From: Spirosoma montaniterrae
GTDB taxonomy: Bacteria; Bacteroidota; Bacteroidia; Cytophagales; Spirosomataceae
DNA: 64,000 bases
Assembly (NCBI RefSeq): GCF_001988955.1
Contig: NZ_CP014263.1
Location: 4,620,001-4,684,000 of the forward strand
Direction of reading: 5' to 3'
In this document: positions 25,841 to 34,102 of the stretch, one piece after another
How positions within the stretch are numbered: the first letter of the stretch is position 1
Layout: every line of letters begins with the position of its first letter
Position numbers and translations under genes: made by a program
The notes under the pieces: generated by a model
Database searches by the model: none
Seen by the model: the letters and a program-made list of their open reading frames with translations, nothing else
Told to the model about the DNA's origin: nothing

Positions 25841-27766
25841 TCAGAAGCGTACAAAGAACCGAAGGGCGAAAATGAGTACGATGCTTACGACCATCGCCAG
25901 CACATAAAAACCAATAGAACCGTTTTGCAGCCGCCGAAGCTGCCCAGCCCCCTGCCGAACCAGCCAGGCCACGCCATTCACAACACCATCGACCAGCATT
26001 TCGCCAAAGCTATACAAGGCGTCGCCAATACCGCGAACGGGCCGAACGATGATCGTGTCGTAGAGTTCGTCGATGTAGTATTTATTGTACACAACCTGCT
26101 CAGGCAGCGAACGCTCGGCATTTTCGGGAGCCGGAACAGCACCACGACTGACGTACATAACATAAGCCAGCACCAACGACAGCAGTGCCACGCCTGCCGA
26201 CACCGCCATCAGCGTATATTCGGTGCTGTGATCGAGTGTTAGTTCCAGAGCGGCTGCGTTCACCTGTTTGGAACCGGCAAAAATGGGTTCTAAGAAATGG
26301 TGCAGCCAGCCACCACCGGGCAGATTCATGCCCCCACCAATAGCCGACAATATCGCCAGAACAACCAACGGCGCGGTCATGGTTGACGGCGACTCGTGCA
26401 GGTGGTGTCGCTGCTCCTCCGTACCCCGGAACTCGCCGAAGAACGTCAGGAACAGCAGCCGGAACATGTAGAATGAGGTCAGGGCAGAGCCTAATAGGCC
26501 CAATGCCCACAGCACTTTGTTGTGCACAAACACGTGTGCCAGAATTTCATCTTTCGAGAAGAAACCCGCAAACGGCGGCAAGCCCGAAATGGCAATTGTG
26601 CCGATCAAAAACGTAATAAACGTGATGGGTAGAGCCTTCCGCAAGCCGCCCATTTTTCGAATATCCTGCTCGTCGGACATTGCGTGAATCACGCTTCCCG
26701 CGCCAAGAAACAACAGGGCTTTGAAGAAGGCGTGTGTTACAACGTGAAACATGCCCGCCGTGTAGGCAGTGGCACTCAGACCCAGGAACATATATCCTAA
26801 CTGCGACACGGTTGAGTAGGCCAGCACTTTCTTGATGTCGTTCTGCAACAAACCAATTGAAGCCGCCAGCAGTGCCGTAGCAATGGCGATCCCACCGATA
26901 ATCTCCAGTGTCAGGGGCGAAAGCGTGTACAGCACGTTCGAGCGAATGACCATATAAATACCCGCCGTCACCATCGTTGCCGCGTGAATCAGGGCCGATA
27001 CGGGCGTTGGCCCGGCCATCGCGTCGGGAAGCCACGTATAAAGCGGAATCTGCGCCGACTTGCCCATTGCGCCCACAAACAGCAGCAGCGTAATCAGCAG
27101 AATCGTGCTGTCGCCGATTTCTAAACTCGTTGCCTGTTTAAACACGTCGATATATTCAACCGTGCCAAACGTGTTGATAATCATGAAGATGCCGAGCAGA
27201 AAGCCGAGGTCGCCGATACGGTTCATGACGAAGGCTTTGCGGGCGGCATTATTGTAATTGGTATTCGTGTTCCAGAAGCCGATGAGCAGGTATGAGCACA
27301 GCCCCACGCCTTCCCAGCCGATAAACATGATGACGTAGTTCGACCCCATCACCAGCAGCAGCATGAAGAAAATGAACAGGTTCAGAAACGACATGAACTT
27401 GCCGAATCCTTCGTCGTGGTGCATGTAGCCGATGCTGTACAGATGAATCAGCAACCCCACGCCCGTTACAACCATCAGCATCAACAGGCTGAGTTGATCG
27501 ATTTGAAACGAGAAGTTGATATGCAGATCGCCGACGCTTATCCAGTCGAACAGGTTAACGATGACTGGAGCCGTTTCGCCAGCCACCTGCGAATGGCCCA
27601 GAAAATAGCCAAACAGATAGCAAGTGATTAGAAACGAAGCAAAAACGGCAATAACCGCGATGGCACCAGCCGCACCTTTAGGTATGCGCCGGAAGCCAAT
27701 ACCGTTGATTAGAAACCCAATCAGCGGAAACAGGGGAATGAGTGCAGCGAGTAATTCGGGTTTCAT
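25841..27766 (-). CDS. nuoL: NADH-quinone oxidoreductase subunit L
   Basis: The 641-aa product is NuoL, the distal antiporter-like subunit with the long lateral helix. Typical stretches are VTGVGLLIHLYSIGYMHHDE, MFIGWEGVGLCSYLLIGFW, PLYTWLPDAMAGPTPVSALIH and DIKKVLAYSTVSQLGYMF. The C-terminal region with the amphipathic piston helix is intact. The gene starts 83 nt after nuoK and runs straight into nuoM. Confidence 0.96.
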   Translation of the reverse strand: MKPELLAALIPLFPLIGFLINGIGFRRIPKGAAGAIAVIAVFASFLITCYLFGYFLGHSQVAGETAPVIVNLFDWISVGDLHINFSFQIDQLSLLMLMVVTGVGLLIHLYSIGYMHHDEGFGKFMSFLNLFIFFMLLLVMGSNYVIMFIGWEGVGLCSYLLIGFWNTNTNYNNAARKAFVMNRIGDLGFLLGIFMIINTFGTVEYIDVFKQATSLEIGDSTILLITLLLFVGAMGKSAQIPLYTWLPDAMAGPTPVSALIHAATMVTAGIYMVIRSNVLYTLSPLTLEIIGGIAIATALLAASIGLLQNDIKKVLAYSTVSQLGYMFLGLSATAYTAGMFHVVTHAFFKALLFLGAGSVIHAMSDEQDIRKMGGLRKALPITFITFLIGTIAISGLPPFAGFFSKDEILAHVFVHNKVLWALGLLGSALTSFYMFRLLFLTFFGEFRGTEEQRHHLHESPSTMTAPLVVLAILSAIGGGMNLPGGGWLHHFLEPIFAGSKQVNAAALELTLDHSTEYTLMAVSAGVALLSLVLAYVMYVSRGAVPAPENAERSLPEQVVYNKYYIDELYDTIIVRPVRGIGDALYSFGEMLVDGVVNGVAWLVRQGAGQLRRLQNGSIGFYVLAMVVSIVLIFALRFFVRF

Positions 27767-27849
27767 ACAGTTCTGTTTCAGGTTCAGGGCTCATCAGTCA
27801 AGGTTAGCTTTTGACAACGTTGAACGTAAACCCCGAACATCGAACAAGT

Positions 27850-28194
27850 TTACCACTTCAGTTTATTGAGCAGGCCCACGTCAATCGAGCGGGTATTTCG
27901 GTAAATCATCACAATAATTGCCAGCCCGACTGATACTTCGGCGGCAGCTACGGCCATGATGAAAAAGACGAATACCTGCCCCGCCGAGTCAGATCGGTAC
28001 GACGAGAAAGCGATGAGAAGGAGATTCACAGCGTTGAGCATCAGCTCAACCGACATGAAAATGATGATGGCATTTCGCCGGGTCAGAACCCCGATGATGC
28101 CGATAACGAACAGTGCCGTACTGAGAATCAGGTAGTACGTAAGTGGTATTTGCTGAATAACCTCTGGTATAAGTACGTCCTGAGTGGGTTGCAT
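27850..28194 (-). CDS. nuoK: NADH-quinone oxidoreductase subunit K
   Basis: The 114-aa protein has three hydrophobic helices and the conserved NuoK features: LSTALFVIGIIGVLTRRNAI, SVELMLNAVNLLL (with the functionally important membrane Glu) and FVFFIMAVAAAEVSVGLAI. It is the first nuo gene in the window; nuoA-J are not upstream, where a DnaQ-like exonuclease lies instead. A TAGCTTTG box precedes it. Confidence 0.94.
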   Translation of the reverse strand: MQPTQDVLIPEVIQQIPLTYYLILSTALFVIGIIGVLTRRNAIIIFMSVELMLNAVNLLLIAFSSYRSDSAGQVFVFFIMAVAAAEVSVGLAIIVMIYRNTRSIDVGLLNKLKW

Positions 28195-28219
28195 AGGTGC
28201 CGGTTAATGGAAAGTGCCG

Positions 28220-28227
28220 CAAAGCTA
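28220..28227 (-). promoter_or_regulatory. Putative -7 box of nuoKLMN
   Basis: The minus strand reads TAGCTTTG, an exact TAnnTTTG, 25 nt before the nuoK ATG. This supports nuoKLMN as a separate transcript, but a -33 element is not clear. Confidence 0.4.
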
Positions 28228-28278
28228 CTAATAATTTGTAATTGTGGAACGCGCTTTCGTGCCACCAAAACTACCAAA

Positions 28279-29100
28279 TTACTTCCGTCCATTTACGTGG
28301 GTGAGCATTCGCAGCCGGATTTCGGTGAGTCGACGTTTGGTGTCGAGCGGAAACTCGCCTTTCAGCATCCAGTCGTAAAAAGCAGGTTCTTTTTGCAGAA
28401 CGTCCAGTACGGGCCGGTCTTTGTGCTTACCAAAGTTGAAGACTTCAACGCCTTCGTTATTCAGAATGATGCGCCCGGCCAAGTCAACGTTTTTATTGGC
28501 GGTCAGGCTGTGCAACACATCCATATCGTTGTCGAAAACAACTTCCTGACCACTGTCTGAGCGGGTAACTTGTCCTTTGTAGCGTTGCACCTGTGCGTTT
28601 AGTACTTCGAGCGTGGCCAGCGTATCGGCTTCGGCTCCGTGTGCCCCTACGAGGTCTTTATCGCAGTAGAATTTGTAGGCCGCCGAGAGGTTACGCGGCT
28701 CCATGAGATGAAAAATGCGCTGCGCATCAAGAAGCCGCCGGTTTTTTACATCGAAATCAACGTTGGCCCGCAAAAACTCTTCGACCAGCAGCGGCACGTC
28801 GAACCGGTTGGAGTTGAACCCGGCCAGATCGCAACCTTCCAGAAACTGCGCCAGATTGCGGGCAACGGTTTTGAAGGGCGGAGCGTCTTTTACGTCGTCG
28901 TCATAGATGCCATGAATCAGGCTGGATTCGAGCGGAATCGGCATTCCCGGATTAACCCGCTGCGTTTTGCTGACAACCTCACCGCCCGGCATCGCTTTCA
29001 TGATGCAGAGTTCGACGATGCGGTCTTTAGCCGTGTTAATGCCGGTTGTTTCGAGATCAAAAAAAGCGAGCGGCTTCCGAAGTACAAGTTGATGCGTCAT
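28279..29100 (-). CDS. DnaQ-like 3'-5' exonuclease
   Basis: The 273-aa product opens with the exonuclease motif I, PLAFFDLETTGIN (catalytic Asp and Glu). Motif II is present around LAGFNSNRFDVPLL and motif III in AHGAEADTLATLEV, giving the DEDDh set. The C-terminal third (after about residue 185) is an extra domain with NFGKHKDRPVLDVLQKEPAFYDWML, as in several Bacteroidota exonucleases whose C-terminus is not well understood. It could be a proofreading or repair nuclease. It is followed on the same strand by nuoK, probably not co-regulated. Confidence 0.9.
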   Translation of the reverse strand: MTHQLVLRKPLAFFDLETTGINTAKDRIVELCIMKAMPGGEVVSKTQRVNPGMPIPLESSLIHGIYDDDVKDAPPFKTVARNLAQFLEGCDLAGFNSNRFDVPLLVEEFLRANVDFDVKNRRLLDAQRIFHLMEPRNLSAAYKFYCDKDLVGAHGAEADTLATLEVLNAQVQRYKGQVTRSDSGQEVVFDNDMDVLHSLTANKNVDLAGRIILNNEGVEVFNFGKHKDRPVLDVLQKEPAFYDWMLKGEFPLDTKRRLTEIRLRMLTHVNGRK

Positions 29101-29105
29101 AAACG

Positions 29106-29113
29106 CAAAGGTA
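29106..29113 (-). promoter_or_regulatory. Putative -7 box of the exonuclease gene, leaderless-type
   Basis: The minus strand reads TACCTTTG, 5 nt before the ATG at 29100, so transcription would begin at or next to the start codon. The -33 position is not clear. Confidence 0.4.
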
Positions 29114-29116
29114 CGT

Positions 29117-29232
29117 GTAGAGACGCAAAATCTTGCGTCTCATCATGCGTCAGCCAAACCATTCACCCGAAAGAGACGCAAAATCACGACAGGGCTATCC
29201 AGCCAAAAGAGACGCAAAATCTTGCGTCTCTA
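29117..29232. repeat. Palindromic GAGACGCAA repeat cluster, copy 1
   Basis: Two complete palindromes GAGACGCAA-AATC-TTGCGTCTC lie at 29120-29141 and 29209-29230, with a third half copy near 29173-29184. The outer edges read GTAGAGACGCAA and TTGCGTCTCTAC, so the whole block is an inverted repeat. The exbD stop codon sits on its edge. The same 12-mer recurs at 59966-60105. Confidence 0.7.
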
Positions 29233-29622
29233 CTTTGAGGTTGCCATTACCATTTTGATGTTCAGTTTGGCACCAGTTTGCAGCACGTCGACCAAGTCCT
29301 GAACTGTCAGCGATTTATCGAACCGAACTACGACCGTTGGCTCGGCAATACCCGCCATGATGGTTTTCAGTTCGTTCTCCAGATTGGCCGGATCAACGGG
29401 CTTCTTGTCGATAAAATATTGCTTATTGCTATCCACCGAAAGCGTTACCTGCTTCTTGCTCAGTTGCTGCGACGATGCAGCTTTGGGCAACAACAGCTTG
29501 ATTACGTTCGGGTTTGCTACCGTCGAAATGATGAGGAAGAATAACAGCAGAAAGAACATGATGTCGTTCAGCGACGAGGTCGCTACTTCGGCAGCAAATT
29601 TATTTTTACGTCGGAGTTTCAT
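29230..29622 (-). CDS. exbD: ExbD/TolR-family biopolymer transport protein
   Basis: The 130-aa protein has one N-terminal membrane helix (about 18-38) with the key Asp in SSLNDIMFFLLLFFLI, then a periplasmic domain ending in AKLNIKMVMATSK. Such proteins couple proton flow to TonB or Tol function with ExbB-like partners. The stop codon and final residues abut a dispersed repeat. It starts 17 nt after exbB. Confidence 0.9.
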   Translation of the reverse strand: MKLRRKNKFAAEVATSSLNDIMFFLLLFFLIISTVANPNVIKLLLPKAASSQQLSKKQVTLSVDSNKQYFIDKKPVDPANLENELKTIMAGIAEPTVVVRFDKSLTVQDLVDVLQTGAKLNIKMVMATSK

Positions 29623-29639
29623 TTTACGTTCTTCATTGA

Positions 29640-30347
29640 TTACCGTACCCGCTCGGCGGTGGGTTTTTGCAACACTTCGATAAACTCGAAGGCGTTCACT
29701 TCCAGCGCGAGCGTGAAGCGTTCGATCATCATATTGAGCAGGTGATAGCCCGTGTAGGCAATTACACCCACAATCAGCCCCGCACCCGACGTAATCATTT
29801 TTTCGTACAAACCACCGGCAATGATACCTACACTGATGTTATCGGACAGTGAGATGTCGTAGAAAATACGAATGATACCCGAAATAGTACCGATAAACCC
29901 AAGCATCGGCGCAATACCGGCAATGATGCCTAAGTAACCCATGTTCCGCTCTAACCGCGACAGCTCGATTTGTCCTACGGTCTCAATGGTGCTTTCAATT
30001 TCTTTGATCGGCGAACCAATCCGGCCAACGGCTTTCTCGAACACCCGGCCCATTGCCGACCGCTGATTACGGGCAAACGACTCCGCCGATTTGATATTTC
30101 CCTGCGCTACCATATCGCGCACGTTGTCGACAAAATTACCATCGACTTTGGTTTGCGACCGGATTACAAAGAATCGCTCGAAAATCAGGTACAGCGTCGC
30201 GAAGAAAAGAAAAGCGATGGGAATCATAACCCAGCCGCCTTTGGCAACCAGATCGAACAGTTGTAATGATTGGGGTTGAGCAGCCGCCGAAGTGGCCGAA
30301 AGCGACGCGGCTGTGGTGTCGACAGCCGGAACCTGGAGCAGGAGCAT
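29640..30347 (-). CDS. exbB: MotA/TolQ/ExbB-family proton channel
   Basis: The 235-aa protein has three membrane segments: about 35-55, 135-158 and 178-203. The conserved part ELSRLERNMGYLGIIAGIAPMLGFIGTISGII and GGLYEKMITSGAGLIVGVIAYTGYH match the family pore helices. The N-terminus is Ala/Thr/Ser-rich and outside the first helix. It forms the pump with the adjacent ExbD. TonB itself is not in the window. Confidence 0.9.
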   Translation of the reverse strand: MLLLQVPAVDTTAASLSATSAAAQPQSLQLFDLVAKGGWVMIPIAFLFFATLYLIFERFFVIRSQTKVDGNFVDNVRDMVAQGNIKSAESFARNQRSAMGRVFEKAVGRIGSPIKEIESTIETVGQIELSRLERNMGYLGIIAGIAPMLGFIGTISGIIRIFYDISLSDNISVGIIAGGLYEKMITSGAGLIVGVIAYTGYHLLNMMIERFTLALEVNAFEFIEVLQKPTAERVR

Positions 30348-30430
30348 ACGCGCGTAAATCGGGTAAGTGGATGAGAATGACCAGCGATTGTTTCCATCAG
30401 AAACGCACCGGATTCAACGGATATTGTTGT

Positions 30431-30438
30431 CAAAGATA
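30431..30438 (-). promoter_or_regulatory. Putative -7 box of exbB-exbD
   Basis: The minus strand reads TATCTTTG, an exact TAnnTTTG, 83 nt before the exbB start. Confidence 0.35.
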
Positions 30439-30455
30439 ACGAAGCCGCCCGTAAC

Positions 30456-30471
30456 GCGGGTGGAAACCCGC
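30456..30471 (-). terminator. Weak hairpin after the alkane monooxygenase-like gene
   Basis: Six-base GC arms (GCGGGT and ACCCGC) enclose a 4-nt loop between the alkB-like stop (30511) and exbB. There is no T run, so it may also be only a repeat. Confidence 0.3.
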
Positions 30472-30510
30472 AGACAACAACCGAAATTCCTTTTTTGTGG
30501 CGTCAGTACA

Positions 30511-31626
30511 TCAGGCAAACTGCCGCACCACAGCCGCGATTTCTTCGGGGCGGTAGGCGCGGGTTTTCCAGCGGTCGAGACGGGGGTTCATAATGGCGAA
30601 CCAGAACGGGGGCAGCAGAGCCAGCACAATCATGGTCGGATAGCCGCTGGGCAGTTGCGGGCTTTCGTCGAAATGCCGCAACACCTGATAGGGCCGCGAT
30701 GCGTAGGCGTGGTGGTCAGAATGCCGTTGTAGCTGAAACAGAATAAAATTGCTGATTCGGTCGCTGGCATTCCACGAATGCAGCGGATTGACGCGTTCGT
30801 ATTTGCCCGGCGATAGCTCGCGCCGGACAATACCGTAATGCTCAATGTAATTAATGGTTTCAAGCAGCAGAAAGCCGACCACACTTTGCACCGCGAAGAA
30901 CACGGCTACCACCCAGACCACCGTACCAGTTAAAAAGCTGAATGCAGTCGTTAGCACTACGCATAGCAAAATAGGCAGAGCCGTAAACCAGATCATCTCG
31001 TTCCAGATGCCCCAAACGGGTTGCCCGGCTTTCGCCAGTAATTTCTCTTCGATTCGCCACGCGCTACGGTAGCCGCCCACCACCGACTGCCACCAAAACC
31101 CATACACCGACTGACCCCGGCGCGACGTGGCCGGGTCGAGCGGGGTAGCCACATGAACGTGATGGCCCCGATTGTGTTCGATCAGAAAGTGCATGTAGCT
31201 TACCGACAGCAGGGCCATTTTGGCATGAAACTGCGCTACCCGACTACTGCGATGGCCGAGTTCGTGGGCGACGTTGATGATGGCCCCGGCATGAAGGCCG
31301 ATGCTTACCATCAGGCCCAGTTGCTGCCCAATAGTCATCGGTAACGTAACCAGCACGTAGCTTCCCCAAAGCAGCAGGGCGTAATGAATGTAGGGGTATG
31401 AGTAAACCAGTACATCGAAAAAGCGGTCACTGAGGGCTGTTTCGTATTGGTCTTTGTCGAGATTGGATCGGTCGCGACCGGCCAGCGCGTCGAGAATCGG
31501 GATCAGCACAAACGTAAACCCGACGGGTGCCCACGTCCAGCCCGGTCCGCCCACCAGCACCGAACCAACAATTACGGTGGGCAGGCTATAGGCCCACAAG
31601 AAGCCGATTTTTTTGACCAGGTTCAT
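30511..31626 (-). CDS. alkB: Alkane 1-monooxygenase-like diiron membrane enzyme
   Basis: I use ATG 31626, whose ATGA overlaps the upstream stop. The 371-aa membrane protein carries the eight-His pattern of AlkB/XylM hydroxylases: HELGHR, HNRGHHVHVA, and LQRHSDHHAYASRPYQ, with an extra conserved NYIEHYG. By family, it hydroxylates terminal carbons of alkanes or similar chains using rubredoxin as electron donor. No rubredoxin gene is here. The upstream oxidoreductase gene is coupled, suggesting shared hydrophobic-substrate metabolism. Confidence 0.9.
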   Translation of the reverse strand: MNLVKKIGFLWAYSLPTVIVGSVLVGGPGWTWAPVGFTFVLIPILDALAGRDRSNLDKDQYETALSDRFFDVLVYSYPYIHYALLLWGSYVLVTLPMTIGQQLGLMVSIGLHAGAIINVAHELGHRSSRVAQFHAKMALLSVSYMHFLIEHNRGHHVHVATPLDPATSRRGQSVYGFWWQSVVGGYRSAWRIEEKLLAKAGQPVWGIWNEMIWFTALPILLCVVLTTAFSFLTGTVVWVVAVFFAVQSVVGFLLLETINYIEHYGIVRRELSPGKYERVNPLHSWNASDRISNFILFQLQRHSDHHAYASRPYQVLRHFDESPQLPSGYPTMIVLALLPPFWFAIMNPRLDRWKTRAYRPEEIAAVVRQFA

Positions 31627-32594
31627 GGTTTTACCAGAATCTTCCCCCACCGTCCGTGCCGGTCGGCATGTTCGACGGCTTCAGCAATTTGGTCGAGCGA
31701 GTACGACGCTTCGACAGGCAGTTGAATCTTTCCCGAAGATAATAAACTGATAACGTTCTGCGCAACATCCTGCCGCGTGGCACTATCGACCCGGCGCATC
31801 CAGTCGGTGAGCCAGAAGCCTTTGACCGTCAGTTCGCGGAAAATCATCAGCCCTACGTTGAAGGCTGGGTCCTGCAAACTAAGCAGACCATACATGAGCA
31901 TAGTGCCGCCTTTGCCGAGGCATTTTAACGCTTCGGATGCTGTATGTCCGCCCACCGCGTCGAGCACGCAGGCCACGCCGTTGCCGTCCGTGATTTGCTT
32001 CACACGGGTTGCCATGTTTTCGGTTTCAGTGTTGATAACTTCGGTCAGGCCCAATGCTTTCAGTTCGTCGTTGAGGTCGTCGCGCCGGACGGTGCCGATG
32101 GTGTTGATACCGCGCATCTTACAGAGTTGAATCACCATCTTGCCAAACGCCGACCCGGCTGCGGTCAGCATGAGCCAGCCACCCTCTTTTACGCCCGACT
32201 CCTGCACCATGGCATAGGCCGTAAACGGGTTTACGAACAATTGAGCGGCCACGTCGTCGGGCATCAAGTCGGGTACGGGAATCAGGCTTCGCTGGTGCGC
32301 GATGGCGTATTCCGACCACGTACCAACGCTTGTAAAGCTCACGCGCATACCGGTTCGCATCTGTACGCCCTCGCCCAGCGCATCGACCACGCCCACGCCC
32401 TCGAAACCCGCGCCCGATGGCAACTGAGGCCGGATGCCATACAGGTTCTGCACAAACATAATATCCGACGGATTGATCGGGCTGGCAACAACCCGAACGC
32501 GAACCTCGTTTGGTCCCGGTTCGGGCATTGGTACTTCGGTAGATTTCAGAATATCGGCGGGTTTGCCGGGCTTTTCAAAGATGATACTTTTCAT
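31623..32594 (-). CDS. Quinone-oxidoreductase/enoyl reductase-type MDR protein
   Basis: I start at ATG 32594, giving 323 aa and the typical MDR start MKSIIFEKPGKPADILKSTE. Conserved parts are SPINPSDIMFVQNLYG, PSGAGFEGVGVV, and the nucleotide-binding stretch LMLTAAGSAFGKMVIQLCK. Zinc ligands are not obvious, so it is likely an NADPH-dependent quinone or 2-enoyl reductase. It overlaps the alkB-like gene by 4 nt. The substrate cannot be told. Confidence 0.85.
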   Translation of the reverse strand: MKSIIFEKPGKPADILKSTEVPMPEPGPNEVRVRVVASPINPSDIMFVQNLYGIRPQLPSGAGFEGVGVVDALGEGVQMRTGMRVSFTSVGTWSEYAIAHQRSLIPVPDLMPDDVAAQLFVNPFTAYAMVQESGVKEGGWLMLTAAGSAFGKMVIQLCKMRGINTIGTVRRDDLNDELKALGLTEVINTETENMATRVKQITDGNGVACVLDAVGGHTASEALKCLGKGGTMLMYGLLSLQDPAFNVGLMIFRELTVKGFWLTDWMRRVDSATRQDVAQNVISLLSSGKIQLPVEASYSLDQIAEAVEHADRHGRWGKILVKP

Positions 32595-32599
32595 AGCTC

Positions 32600-32607
32600 C
32601 AAAAATA
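32600..32607 (-). promoter_or_regulatory. Putative -7 box of the MDR-alkB unit, leaderless-type
   Basis: The minus strand reads TATTTTTG, an exact TAnnTTTG, 5 nt before the ATG at 32594, which would give a leaderless transcript. Confidence 0.35.
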
Positions 32608-32648
32608 TCATTTAATTCGCACAAACTATTCCGAAACTCATTTCCTTG

Positions 32649-33374
32649 ATGTCTACGTCTCCGTTTCTTGGCGAATTGATTGGAACGATGGTGCTGTTGC
32701 TGCTGGGCGATGGCGTCGTGGCTAACGTCGTATTAAAACAAACCAAAGGCAACTCAGCAGGCTGGATTGTAATTACGGCGGGCTGGGCCTTTGCCGTGAC
32801 CATCGGCGTGTTCGTGGCGAAAGCGTTCGGCAGCGTCGATGCCCACCTCAACCCCGCCGTAACGGTCGCGTTTGCCATTGCCACCAGCGATTACAGCCAC
32901 GTTCTGCCCTATATTTCGGCTCAACTCATTGGCGCGTTTCTGGGTGCCGTGCTGGTTTGGCTGCAATACCTGCCCCACTGGTCTACCACCCCCGACCCGT
33001 TCGATAAACTGGCGTGCTTTGCCACCGGCCCGGCCATTCGCAGCACCGGCCCGAATCTGTTGAGCGAGATTGTTGGTACGCTGGTGCTGATTCTGGGGCT
33101 GGCCGGTATTTCGTCAAAAAACCTCGGCGAACTGGCTATTGGCGTTGGCCCGTATTTGGTGGGTATTTTAGTCTGGAGTATCGGCTTATCGCTCGGTGGG
33201 TCAACGGGTTACTGTATCAACCCGGCCCGTGATTTCAGCCCCCGGCTGGCCCATGCGCTGTTGCCCATCGCCGGTAAAGGGTCGTCTGATTGGGGATACG
33301 CCTGGATTCCGGTGGCTGGCCCAATCATTGGAGCCATTATCGGCGGGTTGCTGATTCAGTGGTATGCGTTGTGA
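32649..33374 (+). CDS. glpF: MIP-family channel, glycerol facilitator type
   Basis: I use ATG 32649; the TTG just before it is not needed. The 241-aa protein has six membrane segments and both NPA boxes: HLNPAVT (residues about 74-80) and CINPARD. The Asp after the second NPAR is the mark of glycerol-conducting channels, and a Gly/Phe-rich selectivity region agrees. It moves glycerol into the cell. glpK follows after one intervening gene. Confidence 0.9.
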   Translation: MSTSPFLGELIGTMVLLLLGDGVVANVVLKQTKGNSAGWIVITAGWAFAVTIGVFVAKAFGSVDAHLNPAVTVAFAIATSDYSHVLPYISAQLIGAFLGAVLVWLQYLPHWSTTPDPFDKLACFATGPAIRSTGPNLLSEIVGTLVLILGLAGISSKNLGELAIGVGPYLVGILVWSIGLSLGGSTGYCINPARDFSPRLAHALLPIAGKGSSDWGYAWIPVAGPIIGAIIGGLLIQWYAL

Positions 33375-33428
33375 AATTAGATTCGCTGTTGATGGCGGTT
33401 TAGCCTTTCTGTTATCACTAACTACTTA

Positions 33429-34100
33429 ATGACTATGAACCCAATCTTTGATGAGTTGAAAGAGTTGTATTGTAAGAATCCATTAGTAGATTGTATGAAT
33501 AATATAATTTACGACGGCATAATTAGTGAGCATAATTACAACAAACAGGAACGGAAAATTCTGTTTATCGCTAAAGAACATAATCGCCTTAACGATAGCT
33601 ACGATTCAGGCAGTTACCAAAACTGGTGGGCACCTGAGAATAAGGCTGATAATAACATCAGATACACGTTTTCGCATCGTCTTAGCGAGTGGTCGTATGG
33701 CCTACTAAACGATTTTCCAGACTACAGTCTTATTCAACCAACCGACAAACAGAACGCTCTGAAAGCAATAGCGTTTATAAATGTGAAAAAGACATACGGA
33801 GGAGCTTCATCGAACCCTGACGTATTAAAAAATTACATTCAAACGAGCCAAACTCTCCTCCAAAAACAGATACGAGAAATTGCCCCTAACATAATTGTCA
33901 CCTGCTTTAGATACGACGATTTAACAAAAGAGTTATTTGGCTTTGACAGCATGTTACCCATTCCAAATTCAAGTTTCAGTTACCAAAAATGGAATGAAAC
34001 ACTTGTAATCAACTTCTACCACCCATCGGCTCGAAAAAAGAAGTGTAGTCTCTATTCACAACTTAAGGAGATTGTAGAAATCGCAAAATCGTCTGTGTAA
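33429..34100 (+). CDS. Unknown protein, possibly uracil-DNA-glycosylase-like fold
   Basis: The 223-aa product has no signal peptide or membrane helix. Near the N-terminus is [10 protein letters not shown], later [19 protein letters not shown], and near the end INFYHPSAR. That order (beta strand with a loop, helix after a strand, then an HPS-like motif) resembles the uracil-DNA glycosylase superfamily, but the usual catalytic Asp/Gly-Asp loop is not evident. This is inference, not a match I can prove. The gene is visibly AT-richer than glpF and glpK, which suggests transfer. It lies 54 nt after glpF and 2 nt before glpK, so it is likely co-transcribed with glpK. Confidence 0.65.
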   Translation: MTMNPIFDELKELYCKNPLVDCMNNIIYDGIISEHNYNKQERKILFIAKEHNRLNDSYDSGSYQNWWAPENKADNNIRYTFSHRLSEWSYGLLNDFPDYSLIQPTDKQNALKAIAFINVKKTYGGASSNPDVLKNYIQTSQTLLQKQIREIAPNIIVTCFRYDDLTKELFGFDSMLPIPNSSFSYQKWNETLVINFYHPSARKKKCSLYSQLKEIVEIAKSSV

Positions 34101-34102
34101 CC

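Noticed and set aside
25841..25854. A 14-nt overlap of nuoL and nuoM
   Set aside because: It disappears when nuoM starts at ATG 25839, which is the better start.
29117..29232. CRISPR array
   Set aside because: The repeats are palindromic, irregularly spaced and only two or three in number, with no cas gene in the window.
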